From positions 92,611 to 156,610 of the forward strand of contig JACPDG010000039.1 of NCBI GenBank assembly GCA_016184125.1: DNA of 64,000 nt, written 5' to 3'. This DNA comes from Candidatus Rokuibacteriota bacterium (GTDB lineage Bacteria; Methylomirabilota; Methylomirabilia; Rokubacteriales; CSP1-6). The notes beneath the pieces were generated by a model. That model did not search any database. It was not told the DNA's origin and saw only the letters and a list, made by a program, of their open reading frames with translations. The translations under genes were made by a program, and so were the position numbers. The first letter of the stretch is position 1. Each line of letters opens with the position of its first letter. Below, piece after piece: positions 32,298 through 40,681 of this stretch.

Positions 32298-33200
32298 CTA
32301 CACGCTACCCGGCGTGCGTCGCCTCGAGATACCGCCCGTGACCGCCTGGCGCCACACCGAATCCTGCACGTCGCCGGCCGCGAACACGCCCGTCACCGAC
32401 GTCTGCGTCGTGCCCGGGATGACCTTCACGTAGCCGTTCGGCAGCAGCTCGATCTGCCCTGCGAACACCGTCGTGTTCGGCTCGTGCCCGATCGCCACGA
32501 ACAGGCCGTCCACGGGCCGCTCGGTGATCTCGCCCGTCTTCGTGTTGCGCAGCCTCACCGCCGTGACCCGCGCGGCCTCGACATCGTCGAGGTCGTGGAC
32601 GACGCTGTTCCAGATGAAGCTGATCTTGGGATTCTTCCGCGCGCGTTCCTGCATGATCTTCGACGCGCGCAGCTCCTCGCGCCGGTGAACGACCTCGACC
32701 TGGCGGCCGAGGCGCGCGAGATAGAGCGCCTCCTCGATCGCCGAGTCGCCGCCACCGACCACCATGATGTTCTGATCACGGAAGAAGAAGCCATCGCACG
32801 TGGCGCACGTCGACACGCCGCGGCCCATCAGCTTCGCCTCGGCGGGCAAGCCGAGCAGCTTGGCGGAGGCGCCCGTGGCGATGATCACCGTGTGGCTCTC
32901 GTACTCGACGTCGCCGGCGCGCACGACGAAGGGCCGGCGCGAGAAGTCGACGGCGGTCACGTCCTCGGCGACCATCTCGGCGCCGAAGCGCTCCGCCTGC
33001 TTGCGCATCGCTTCCATCAGCTCGGGTCCCATCACGCCGTCCACGAAACCCGGGTAGTTCTCGACGAGCGTCGTCAGCATGAGCTGACCGCCGGACTGGA
33101 CGCCGGTGAGCAGGAGCGGCGTGAGGTTCGCGCGCGACGCGTAGATGGCGGCCGTGTAGCCAGCCGGCCCGGAGCCGATGATCGTGACCTTGCGAACCAT
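32298..33200 (-). CDS. trxB: Thioredoxin reductase with frameshifted C-terminus
   Basis: 300 residues; FAD enzyme that reduces thioredoxin with NADPH. FAD motif IIGSGPAGYTAAIYASRANL, redox pair C132-C135 in STCATCDGFFF, NADPH motif VVGGGDSAIEEALYLARLG, and GVFAAGDVQDSVWRQAVT are normal. After RQAVT the family motif AAGxGCxAALxAE is missing. Instead the frame reads GGISRRRTPGSV, while the same bases in another frame read RYLEATHAG-stop (ending 32305), the normal TrxB terminus. A deletion of about 40 bp that is not a multiple of three explains this. The missing motif contacts FAD, so activity is in doubt unless another trxB exists. Confidence 0.88.
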   Translation of the reverse strand: MVRKVTIIGSGPAGYTAAIYASRANLTPLLLTGVQSGGQLMLTTLVENYPGFVDGVMGPELMEAMRKQAERFGAEMVAEDVTAVDFSRRPFVVRAGDVEYESHTVIIATGASAKLLGLPAEAKLMGRGVSTCATCDGFFFRDQNIMVVGGGDSAIEEALYLARLGRQVEVVHRREELRASKIMQERARKNPKISFIWNSVVHDLDDVEAARVTAVRLRNTKTGEITERPVDGLFVAIGHEPNTTVFAGQIELLPNGYVKVIPGTTQTSVTGVFAAGDVQDSVWRQAVTGGISRRRTPGSV

Positions 33201-33338
33201 TGTCTCCCTCCCCTACGAACTAGGATGCACCAGGCAGCCGCGCGGATGCGGGAGAAATGGCCGCGCGAACCAGTGATTGAGCGAGAATCGGGCGCGCGCC
33301 GGCGCGAGCGAGAGACTCATGTCTGCACGCCAGGCGAG
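33201..33338. other. Non-coding stretch upstream of trxB
   Basis: Together with the repeats to 33530 this is a 330-bp gap. Next to trxB only a purine-rich leader (GGGAGGGAGACA, 33204-33215 on the minus strand) serves as ribosome binding site; no gene or clear promoter was found in the remainder. Confidence 0.5.
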
Positions 33339-33339
33339 C

Positions 33340-33560
33340 GCGTTACCGAGGAGCGCCGCGGGTTCCGCGGGTGCGTTCGCGCACCCCCCGCGGCGCTCCC
33401 GAGCGCTGGGGCCATGGGGACCATTTCGGGCCCCACGTTCCAGCGCGGAGTCGAGGAGCGGCCCGGGTTCCCCGGGCTGCTTCCGAGCGTTTGGGGGTTT
33501 GGGGGCCATTTCGGGGCGCATGACGAACGGTCAGGCCATGTCGGGGCCCCCCATTCCCAG
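33340..33560 (-). repeat. Cluster of element A copies (three partial units)
   Basis: Three units in the same orientation. 33347-33442: body GAGGAGCGCCGCGGGTTCCG ... CCCCCGCGGCGCTC plus head CCATTTCGGGCCCC. 33450-33520: body GAGCGGCCCGGGTTCCCCGG plus head GGGGGCCATTTCGGGG. 33535-33560: head GCCATGTCGGGGCCCCCCAT. The last unit overlaps the 3' end of the HAD gene and supplies its terminal codons and stop. Confidence 0.75.
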
Positions 33561-34307
33561 GATCGGTCCGAGCTCGGCGAGGTCGCGAATCTCGAACGTC
33601 GGCGGCGCGATGTCCTGCGGCAGCGGGTCGCCGTGGCGGTTGATCCAGGCGACGGGCATGCCGACCGCGTGCGCCCCGACGACGTCGATGTCGACTCGAT
33701 CGCCGACGAAGAGCGCCTCGGACGGCGCCACGCCGAGCGTTCCGAGCGCGACGTGGAAGATGTCCGGCTTCGGCTTACGCCATCCCACCTGGTCGGACAC
33801 GACGATCGTCTCGAACAGGTGCGAGACGCCGGCGGCGTCCAGGATGCCGAGCGCGGTCGGCGAGTAATCGAAGTTCGAGACGACCGCGAGGCGGAACCGC
33901 TCCGCGAGACGCTCGAGCAGGTGGCCGTGGTGCGACGGGAATTCCGCCGCCTTCGACAGCTCCCGCCGGTGCGTATCGAGGAGCGCGGCCACGAGCTCCG
34001 GGGAGCGCTCGTCGGCGTCGATCGCCAGCCGCTCGAGCCATCGGCCGAACCGCTCCTGCGCCGGCACCTCGCGATGGTCCACCGCGCGACGCCGCTCGGC
34101 GTCCTGCCAGCTCGCGATGAGCGCGTCGTAGCAGGCCTCGAGCGTGAGGTCCCGCGCGAGGCGCTCCTGCAGGACGGCGTGCAGATGTCCCGCCGTCGAT
34201 CGCACCTCGCGCCCGTGCACGACGAGGCGCGGCAGGCGCTCGCGGTCGAACAGCACGAGCGTGTCGAAGAGGTCGAACAGGACCGACGAGACGCCGGCCG
34301 TCGCCAT
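33531..34307 (-). CDS. HAD-superfamily hydrolase, haloacid-dehalogenase-like
   Basis: 258 residues from ATG 34307. Motif I VLFDLFDTLVLFD (nucleophile Asp), motif II VVSNFDYSPTALG, motif III Lys in VGWRKPKPDIFHVAL, motif IV FVGDRVDIDVVGAHAVGM. The helical cap lies between motifs I and II, making it a C1-cap phosphatase of the YjjG/haloacid-dehalogenase group; the substrate is probably a small phosphorylated metabolite. The last residues, GMGGPDMA, and the TGA are read from an element A head, so the native C-terminus after LGPIL has been altered by the repeat. Confidence 0.9.
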   Translation of the reverse strand: MATAGVSSVLFDLFDTLVLFDRERLPRLVVHGREVRSTAGHLHAVLQERLARDLTLEACYDALIASWQDAERRRAVDHREVPAQERFGRWLERLAIDADERSPELVAALLDTHRRELSKAAEFPSHHGHLLERLAERFRLAVVSNFDYSPTALGILDAAGVSHLFETIVVSDQVGWRKPKPDIFHVALGTLGVAPSEALFVGDRVDIDVVGAHAVGMPVAWINRHGDPLPQDIAPPTFEIRDLAELGPILGMGGPDMA

Positions 34308-34324
34308 GACGGATCTCATCCTAT

Positions 34325-34401
34325 CCCCGAGCCGCGCCCCGGGTCCCCCGGGGCGCGTGCGAGCGCGGGGGGCATGGGGGGCCTCGATAGTCCCCCCATG
34401 A
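34325..34401 (-). repeat. Element A copy between DUF2203 and HAD genes
   Basis: Read on the minus strand: TCATGGGGGGACTATCGAGG-CCCCCC head, ATGCCCCCCGCGCTCGCACG, and body CGCCCCGGGGGACCCGGGGC. The head begins at the TGA stop of the DUF2203 gene (CTTTGATCATGG). Confidence 0.8.
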
Positions 34402-34803
34402 TCAAAGTAGCTTCCGCGACGCGTAGCCCTCGTCGAGGCCGTGCCAGGACCGGATGCGGTCCTCGCCGTGCTTCCAGCATAGGTTCACGATGCGGCCGTC
34501 CCTCAGGTGCGGGAAGTCGACGAGTCCCAGGCGGAGATCCTTCGGGACGCCGCCGAGCTCCAGGATGCGCGCCAGCTGCGCCTCGACGTCACGTCCCAGC
34601 CCGGCGATGCGCGCCGAGTCCCGGCGCCACGCGCTGCGATCGACGACGCCGCCGCCCGACATCGCGATCCGCTGCCGCTCGGCCTTCTGGCGCTCGGTGA
34701 TCGCCTCCAGCTCCTCGTTCAGCGCCATGACGGTCCCCATGATCGCCGTCAGCGTCGGGATGAGTGCCTCGACCTCCCCGAGAGAGAAGTGTCGGTCAGC
34801 CAC
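34402..34803 (-). CDS. DUF2203 protein
   Basis: 133 residues: HFSLGEVEALIPTLTAIMGT, a helical hairpin rich in Glu/Arg, then ILELGGVPKDLRLGLVDFPH and LCWKHGEDRIRSWHGLDEGY. The sequence fits DUF2203, in which the C-terminal C-W-K-x-G-E and HGLDEG motifs are conserved. Function unknown. It is the last gene of the glc-lut operon and overlaps lutC by 8 bp. Confidence 0.88.
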   Translation of the reverse strand: MADRHFSLGEVEALIPTLTAIMGTVMALNEELEAITERQKAERQRIAMSGGGVVDRSAWRRDSARIAGLGRDVEAQLARILELGGVPKDLRLGLVDFPHLRDGRIVNLCWKHGEDRIRSWHGLDEGYASRKLL

Positions 34804-35590
34804 GGAACGGCGCCTCGACGAACACCGCGTGGACCTCCTTCGGCCCGTGCACGCCGCGGGTGAGCGTCAGCTCGATGTCCGCGGTCCGGCTCGGGCCGGT
34901 GATGAGCGTGATCATCCCGCCCCATCCGCCATCCGCGGGCGCGGGGACGTGCCAGGCTTCGAGCAACAGCCCGAGCTGCGCGATCGACTCGATGAGCGCC
35001 GTCGGATCGAACACGGCCACGTGCGTCGGCGGCAGCAGCGACGTCGATCGGGGGCGTCCCGCGCCGGATCGGAGCACGAGCGTTCCCGTCTCCGCGATCG
35101 CCACGTCCACGCCGGTCAGCCCGAGATCCGCGACGGCCGAGACACCGCGGACGCGGGCCCGCTCGACGTCGCCGGGATTGCCGCCCGCCACGACGTCGAC
35201 GCAGAGCCCGCGAGCGACGAGGTCCGGCCCGAGATCCGGACCGAGCGCCGCGGGATTCCACGTGACCACCCGGGACGCCTTGCGCTCGCGGGCGATGCCC
35301 CCGATCACGTCCGGCACGTCCTTGATCGTGGCCGCACGGTGGAAGACGCCACCCACCCGCTCGAACTCGCGCTGGAACCGCTGCGCCGTCTCGCGCCAGC
35401 GTTCCGCGATCTGCCGCTGGACGGTCTCGATCGCCTCGGCGGGACGCGGCGGCCGGGCGGCGGGTCTCGCGGAGAACAGGCCTCGCGTCTTGCCCATCTC
35501 GGTCCGGATCCGCTCGAAGAACTCGGTTCGCGCAGCAATCGACGGCCGCGGCGGTCGATCGTTGCTCGAGCTCTCGGCGCGCGCCGTCAC
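34796..35590 (-). CDS. lutC: LutC/YkgG-family lactate-utilisation protein (LUD domain)
   Basis: 264 residues, third component of the LutABC L-lactate oxidation complex. LUD-domain blocks: ASRVVTWNPAALGPDLGPDL, GVSAVADLGLTGVDVAIAET, GTLVLRSGAGRPRSTSLLPP, THVAVFDPTALIESIAQLG and the closing ITGPSRTADIELTLTRGVHG-PKE. GTG 35590 overlaps the lutB stop codon. Residues ~10-21 (NDRPPRPSIAART) come from element B; the normal LutC N-terminus begins at EFFERIRTEMGKTRG. Confidence 0.92.
   Translation of the reverse strand: MTARAESSSNDRPPRPSIAARTEFFERIRTEMGKTRGLFSARPAARPPRPAEAIETVQRQIAERWRETAQRFQREFERVGGVFHRAATIKDVPDVIGGIARERKASRVVTWNPAALGPDLGPDLVARGLCVDVVAGGNPGDVERARVRGVSAVADLGLTGVDVAIAETGTLVLRSGAGRPRSTSLLPPTHVAVFDPTALIESIAQLGLLLEAWHVPAPADGGWGGMITLITGPSRTADIELTLTRGVHGPKEVHAVFVEAPFRG
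35526..35575. repeat. Element B, 50-bp palindrome, copy 2
   Basis: Core CAATCGACGGCCGCGGCGGT continuing CGATCGTTGCTCGAGCTCTC. 43 of 50 bases match the copy at 17683-17732. It lies 12 bp inside the lutC coding region, read in frame as NDRPPRPSIAART. Confidence 0.8.
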
Positions 35591-37029
35591 GGCCGCGTCC
35601 CGGAGCCGCTCGCGTCCTCGCGCGCGAGCTCGGCCCACCGCTCCCGGAACGTGCGCTCGGCGACCGCCGGCAGGTCGCGCGTCTTCGTCCAGTGGCTGAA
35701 GAGCGCAGGGAGCCGCGCGATGCGGCCCTGGCGCGCGAAGGGCCGCTGGAGGGCGCGCGCGGCCCGAACGGCGCGACGGTAGAGCGCCGGCCGCTCGAGC
35801 ACCCGCGCGAAGGCACCGAAGACCGTGCGCTCGGTCCACGGCGCAATCCGCCGCTCGGCGACCTCCTTCCGCAGCTCGATCAGCATCCGCGGGATGTCGA
35901 TGCGGACGGGACAGGCATCGACGCACGCGCCGCACAGCGACGACGCGTGCGCGAGGTCCTTCACCGCCCCCGGTCCGTTCAGCATCGAGGTCAGCAGGAT
36001 CCCGATCGGGCCGGGATACGTGTAGCCGTACGCGTGACCTCCGATCTGACGGTACACCGGGCACACGTTGAGGCAGGCACCGCAGCGCAGGCAGTAGAGC
36101 GCCTCGCGCAGCGTCCCGGCGATCTGTCGCGTCCGGCCGTTGTCCATCAGCACCAGGTGGAACTCGTCGGGGCCGTCGAGCTCCCCGGGGCGCCGTGGCC
36201 CCTGCACCAGCGTCGTGTACACGCTCAGGCGCTGGCCGGTGGCGCTCCGCGCCAGGATCGCCAGGAACACCACGAGGTCGGACATCGTCGGGACGACCTT
36301 CTCCAGCCCCATGACGGCGACGTGCACTCGCGGCAGCGAGGTCGCCATGCGGCCGTTGCCCTCGTTCGTCACGAGCACGATCGTGCCCGTGTCGGCGACC
36401 GCGAAGTTCGCGCCGGTGATGCCCATGTCCGCGCGCAGGAACTTCTCCCGGAGCTCCTCGCGAGCGACGCGCGTCAGCACCTCCGGATCGTCGGGCAACC
36501 CTGGACGCCCGAGCGCCTTCGAGAAGAGCTCGGCCACCTGCCCGCGCGTCTTGTGGATCGCGGGCGCGATGATGTGCGAGGGCCGCTCGTGCGCGAGCTG
36601 GATGATGTACTCGCCGAGGTCGGTCTCGATCGGCGTGACGCCGGCGGCCTCCAGCGCCGCGTTGAGGTGAATCTCCTCGGTCGCCATCGACTTCGACTTC
36701 ACGACGGTCTTCGCACCGGCGCGTTTCGCGATGTCGAGGACGATCCGCCGGGCTTCCTCGTCGGTCGTCGCGTAGTGGACGTGACCGCCACGCCGCTCGA
36801 TCGCCTCCACCAGCCGCTCGAGGTGGCGGTCGAGCGCCTGGAGCGTCGCCTCCTTGATCTCGCGGGCCCGGTCACGCAGGGTCTCGCCCTCGGGAAAGTC
36901 CCCGAACGACTCGCGCCGGAGCTCGAGGAACTTCGTCGTCGCGGTGTCGAGCGCCCGCCGCAGGAACCGATCACCGAGCGCCTGCTCGGCGCGGCGTCGC
37001 AGCGGGACGGCGAGGTCCGGCTCACTCAT
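35587..37029 (-). CDS. lutB: LutB/YkgF-family iron-sulfur protein
   Basis: 480 residues. An N-terminal LUD domain (VVKSKSMATEEIHLNAALEA, ETDLGEYIIQLAHERPSHII, VADTGTIVLVTNEGNGRMAT) is followed by two ferredoxin-type clusters (CLRCGACLNVCPVYRQIGGH and SLCGACVDACPVRIDIP) and a C-terminal helical tail. This is the central electron-transfer subunit of the LutABC lactate oxidase; it acts in the cytoplasm. ATG 37029 overlaps lutA by 8 bp. Confidence 0.95.
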   Translation of the reverse strand: MSEPDLAVPLRRRAEQALGDRFLRRALDTATTKFLELRRESFGDFPEGETLRDRAREIKEATLQALDRHLERLVEAIERRGGHVHYATTDEEARRIVLDIAKRAGAKTVVKSKSMATEEIHLNAALEAAGVTPIETDLGEYIIQLAHERPSHIIAPAIHKTRGQVAELFSKALGRPGLPDDPEVLTRVAREELREKFLRADMGITGANFAVADTGTIVLVTNEGNGRMATSLPRVHVAVMGLEKVVPTMSDLVVFLAILARSATGQRLSVYTTLVQGPRRPGELDGPDEFHLVLMDNGRTRQIAGTLREALYCLRCGACLNVCPVYRQIGGHAYGYTYPGPIGILLTSMLNGPGAVKDLAHASSLCGACVDACPVRIDIPRMLIELRKEVAERRIAPWTERTVFGAFARVLERPALYRRAVRAARALQRPFARQGRIARLPALFSHWTKTRDLPAVAERTFRERWAELAREDASGSGTRP

Positions 37030-37759
37030 CGAGCGGGTCCCCGAGGACCTCGACGAGATGCGCGGCCCGGAGCGGCGACCCGCGGCGCGCGAGGCCGCCG
37101 CGGATCTGCATGAGGCAGCCGGCGTCGCACGCGACCAGGCAGTCGGCACCGCTCTTCGCCAGGTTGTCGAGCTTCCGGTCGAGGATCGCGCTCGACACCT
37201 CGGGCAGCCGCACGGAGAACGAGCCGCCGAAGCCGCAGCACTCGTCGCTCGCCGGCAGCTCCACGGTCTCGGCGCCCTCCAGCCTCGAGAGCAGCGTCCG
37301 CGGCGTCACCGACTCGTGAAGGCCACGGAGGAGATGACAGGAATCGTGGTAGGCGAGGCGTCCGCCGATCTCGGTCGTGAACCGGGTGCGACCGAGGACC
37401 TGCACGAGGAACTGGGAGAGCTCCCACGTGCGCGCGGCGAGCGCCTCCGCCTCCCGCCGCAGGCCAGGGTCCTCGAGCAGCCCCGGGTACTCGTGCTTCA
37501 CCATCCACGCGCACGAGCCGGACGGCACGACGACGTGCTCGGCGTTCGCGAAGATCTCCACGACGCGCCGCGCGGCGCGCGCCGCTCCGTCGTGGTAGCC
37601 GCTGTTGAAAAGCGGCATGCCGCAGCACGTCTGCCCCTCCGGGAACTCGACGGTCACGCCGAGCTTGCGGAGCAGCCGGACGATGCGAACCCCGACCTCT
37701 GGATAGAACACGTCGCCGAGGCATGTGATCATCAGCGCGGCGCGCACGGAGCGGCTCAT
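37022..37759 (-). CDS. lutA: LutA/YkgE-family CCG-domain protein
   Basis: 245 residues with two CCG (cysteine-rich) domains: GQTCCGMPLFNSGYHDGAAR and ASDECCGFGGSFSVRLPEVS, with supporting Cys in LAYHDSCHLLRGL and CDAGCLMQIRGGL. Such domains bind a noncubane [4Fe-4S] cluster in heterodisulfide-reductase-like proteins. It completes LutABC. Overlaps the cupin gene by 4 bp and lutB by 8 bp. Confidence 0.94.
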   Translation of the reverse strand: MSRSVRAALMITCLGDVFYPEVGVRIVRLLRKLGVTVEFPEGQTCCGMPLFNSGYHDGAARAARRVVEIFANAEHVVVPSGSCAWMVKHEYPGLLEDPGLRREAEALAARTWELSQFLVQVLGRTRFTTEIGGRLAYHDSCHLLRGLHESVTPRTLLSRLEGAETVELPASDECCGFGGSFSVRLPEVSSAILDRKLDNLAKSGADCLVACDAGCLMQIRGGLARRGSPLRAAHLVEVLGDPLDE

Positions 37760-38079
37760 GCGTGCGCGGGCGGCGGCGTCACCACGACGAGAACGACGAG
37801 GCGGTCGGGCCCGTCGTTGGTGATGCCGTGCGCCGCGCCGGCTCGCGCGACGATCGCGTCGCCGGGCTCGAGGATGTCCTCGGCGGCATCCACGCTGAAG
37901 CGTCCGCGGCCCTCGACGACGTAGCAGATCTTGTCCTGGTCCCCGTGGACGTGTGCCCTCTGACTCTGGCCGGGCGCCAGGCAATAGAGATCGAGCTGGG
38001 CGCGCGGGGTCGTCGCGAGCGCGATCTTCGCCATCCTGTCCGGCTGGAGCTTGACCTGATCCTTGACGGTGATCTTCAT
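37756..38079 (-). CDS. Small cupin-domain protein
   Basis: 107-residue single cupin: LAPGQSQRAHVHGDQDKICY (metal-site His pair and Asp/Glu region), VVEGRGRFSVDAAEDILEPG and the second motif PGDAIVARAGAAHGITNDGP with its His. No enzymatic assignment is possible. Its place between glcF and lutA, overlapping both by 4 bp, suggests a sensor or isomerase tied to 2-hydroxyacid metabolism (inference). Confidence 0.88.
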   Translation of the reverse strand: MKITVKDQVKLQPDRMAKIALATTPRAQLDLYCLAPGQSQRAHVHGDQDKICYVVEGRGRFSVDAAEDILEPGDAIVARAGAAHGITNDGPDRLVVLVVVTPPPAHA

Positions 38080-39380
38080 GCGTCAGCACCCCTCTGCGCC
38101 ACGGCTCGCGCGAGCAGCTCGACCGGATGCACGACCTCGACCGCCACCCCTCGCGCCCGGCACCCCTTGGCGATCTGGAGCAGACACCCCGGGTTTCCCG
38201 CCGCGATCACCCGCGCGCCGGACTCGACGATCCGTTGCACCTTGCGCTCGAGCAGGCGCTCGGCGAGCTCGGGTTCGAGGAGATTGTAGACGCCCGCGCT
38301 GCCGCAGCACAGGTCGCTCTCCGGCAACTCCACGAGCACGAGCCCCGGGATGCGCGCGAGCAGCTCGCGGGGCTCGCGCCGGATCCTCTGCCCGTGCGCG
38401 AGGTGACACGCATCGTGGTACGCGACCGTGCCGTCGAGCCGGCCGAGCGGGAGCTCCGCCTCGACGAGGAGCTCCGTGATGTCGCGCGTCTTGAGCGCGA
38501 AGCCGCGCACGAGCGGCTCGTCGGTCCAGTGGTGGTACTCCTTCATCGCCGAGCCGCATCCTGCGGCGTTCACCGCGATGAAGTCGCAGTCGAGGGGGAA
38601 CGACGCGACGAGCGAGCGCGCGCGCCGGCGGAACGCGTCGAGGTGCCCGGCGTGGAGCTCGAGGGCGCCGCAGCATCCCTGGTCACGCGGGACGACGACC
38701 TCCCACCCGGCGAGGCTCAGGAGCCGCGCGGTGTCGCGGTTGACGTGCGGATAGAGATGGCGCTGCACGCATCCCGTGAGCAGCCCGACCCGGCCGCGCC
38801 GCTTGCCGGTCGCGGCGATGACCTCGGGCAGCGGCTCGCTGGCGGGAACGTCGGCCACGAGCGATTCCATCGCGCGCAGGCGCGGGAACCGGCCGAGGAT
38901 CCCCGTCCGCCGGACGAGCGCGGCCAGGCCGGACGCCCGGTAGAGCTTCAGCACGCCGAGCATCACGCCGACCCGCTCGGGACGTGGAAAGACAGCGAAG
39001 AGCGCCCGGGCGAGCAGGCGCTCGCGGAGCGGACGTCGCGCCGCGAGCGCGGCGCGCGCCGCCTCGAGCAGGCTGCCGTACGCGACGCCCGACGGGCAGG
39101 CCGTCTCGCACGCTCGACACCCGAGGCACAGGTCGAGATGGCGTGCGACCGTGTCGTTGAGCGCGATACGCCCCTCCGCCGCGGCGCGCATCAGGTAGAG
39201 CCGCCCGCGGGGCGAGTCCATCTCCTCGCCCAGCGTCAGGTACGTCGGGCACTGCGGCAGGCAGATCCCGCAGTGCACGCACTTGCGCAGGTCCTGGAGC
39301 CGGGCGGCGAGATCCGGGCCGGGCTCCACCGCGGCGGTGCGTGGCGTCGCGAGGTACCTCGTCGCGACCGTCTCCGCCAT
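38076..39380 (-). CDS. glcF: Glycolate oxidase iron-sulfur subunit GlcF
   Basis: 434 residues. Two ferredoxin clusters: CVHCGICLPQCPTYLTLGEE and CLGCRACETACPSGVAYGSL; then two CCG domains: LLTGCVQRHLYPHVNRDTAR, GCCGALELHAGHLD, AYHDACHLAHGQRI, DLCCGSAGVYNLL and NPGCLLQIAKGCRARG. It carries electrons from the FAD subunits to the respiratory chain. The start at 39380 (GTG 39383 directly before it is the alternative) overlaps the glcE stop. Confidence 0.95.
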   Translation of the reverse strand: MAETVATRYLATPRTAAVEPGPDLAARLQDLRKCVHCGICLPQCPTYLTLGEEMDSPRGRLYLMRAAAEGRIALNDTVARHLDLCLGCRACETACPSGVAYGSLLEAARAALAARRPLRERLLARALFAVFPRPERVGVMLGVLKLYRASGLAALVRRTGILGRFPRLRAMESLVADVPASEPLPEVIAATGKRRGRVGLLTGCVQRHLYPHVNRDTARLLSLAGWEVVVPRDQGCCGALELHAGHLDAFRRRARSLVASFPLDCDFIAVNAAGCGSAMKEYHHWTDEPLVRGFALKTRDITELLVEAELPLGRLDGTVAYHDACHLAHGQRIRREPRELLARIPGLVLVELPESDLCCGSAGVYNLLEPELAERLLERKVQRIVESGARVIAAGNPGCLLQIAKGCRARGVAVEVVHPVELLARAVAQRGADA

Positions 39381-40681
39381 CACAGGCCCCCGACGAAGCG
39401 CCCGGGATTCAGGACACGGCGCGGATCGAACTCGGACAGGATCGCACGCATGAGGCCGACCGCGCCGTCGTCCACCGGTCCCCACGGATCGATCGACTGC
39501 CGCAGCGTGACGGGCGCGCGTGTCACGACGACGTGGCCGCCGATCGGGCGAAGATGCGCCCGCAGCCCGTCCACCGCGCGGCGCACGTCGGCCTCGCCGG
39601 CCGCGACCGAGACGTCGAGCGAGCCGACGGCCGCGCAACCGCTCACGCACGCGCCGTGGAGCCGGCGCTCGACGTCGGTGACCGTACCGGCGACGTGGGA
39701 GGCGAGCGTCGCGACGCGCAGCACGACCGGAGCGGCGCCGAGCCGCTGCGCATACGCGTCCCACCACCCCACCGGCGCCTCCATCACCTGCCCGTGCTCG
39801 CGGGCCGCGAGCCCGCCGATGATCGCGCCCTGCGCGGCGACCGCCGCCTCGACGCTCCCGATCGACACCGCGAGCGCCGCCGCGGCGGACGGTGAACCGG
39901 TGCGCGCGAGCGCCGCGCGGTTCAGCCATTCGACGCGGCTCGGCTGCAGCGCGGAGTCGAGGATCGCCGCCAGGAAGCCCTGCGCGTGCTCCGCGGCGAC
40001 GAACGTCACGAGCCAGGTCCGCTCCACGTCGGGGACGGGATGCAGACGGAGCGTCAGCTCGCACAGCACGCCGAGCGTCCCGAGCGCGCCGACCATGAGC
40101 TTCGGCACGTCGTACCCCGAGACGGACTTCACGACCTTCGCGCCGCCCCAGGTGACGACGCCGTCGGGCTGGACGAATCGCACGCCCAGCAGCAGGTCGC
40201 GCAGGGCGCCGTAACGGACACGGAGCGCGCCGGACGCGTTCGTGGCCGTGAGACCACCGAGGGTGCGCGTGTCCGCGGCCGGCGGGTCGAGGGGGAGGAA
40301 CTGGCGGCGCGGACCGAGCCGCTTCGCGAGCGCGCCGAGCGCCACGCCGGCCTCGACGGTGACCGTGAGGTCGTCCGGGTTCCACTCGAGCACACGGTCG
40401 AGCCGAGACATGTCGAGGACGAGATCCAGCCGCGCCGGGGGAGCACCGAGCGCCAGGGTGCTCCCGCTGCCTCGCGGCACGACCGCGAGACCTTCGTCCG
40501 TCGCGAGCGCCATCACGCGTGCGACGGCGTCGACCGTCGACGGCCGCGCGAGCCAGCGTGGCGTGCAGCCGTCGACGGCGAAGCGCGCCAGGACACCGGC
40601 GTCCTCGACGAGCGCGTCGGTACCGAGGAGCGCAGCCAGCGCCGAGCCGACGGCGCGCGTCGAGCCAGCCACCCTCGTCAC
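39380..40681 (-). CDS. glcE: Glycolate oxidase FAD-binding subunit GlcE
   Basis: 433 residues with one FAD-binding type 4 domain: VVPRGSGSTLALGAPPARLD (FAD pyrophosphate contact), DLTVTVEAGVALGALAKRLG, LPLDPPAADTRTLGGLTATN, ASGALRVRYGALRDLLLGV, VKSVSGYDVPKLMVGALGTL. The C-terminal DPRRVLNPGRFVG is the family's closing motif. It lacks the long C-terminal oxidase domain of GlcD, as expected for GlcE. GTG 40681 overlaps the glcD stop codon by 4 bp. Confidence 0.95.
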   Translation of the reverse strand: MTRVAGSTRAVGSALAALLGTDALVEDAGVLARFAVDGCTPRWLARPSTVDAVARVMALATDEGLAVVPRGSGSTLALGAPPARLDLVLDMSRLDRVLEWNPDDLTVTVEAGVALGALAKRLGPRRQFLPLDPPAADTRTLGGLTATNASGALRVRYGALRDLLLGVRFVQPDGVVTWGGAKVVKSVSGYDVPKLMVGALGTLGVLCELTLRLHPVPDVERTWLVTFVAAEHAQGFLAAILDSALQPSRVEWLNRAALARTGSPSAAAALAVSIGSVEAAVAAQGAIIGGLAAREHGQVMEAPVGWWDAYAQRLGAAPVVLRVATLASHVAGTVTDVERRLHGACVSGCAAVGSLDVSVAAGEADVRRAVDGLRAHLRPIGGHVVVTRAPVTLRQSIDPWGPVDDGAVGLMRAILSEFDPRRVLNPGRFVGGL

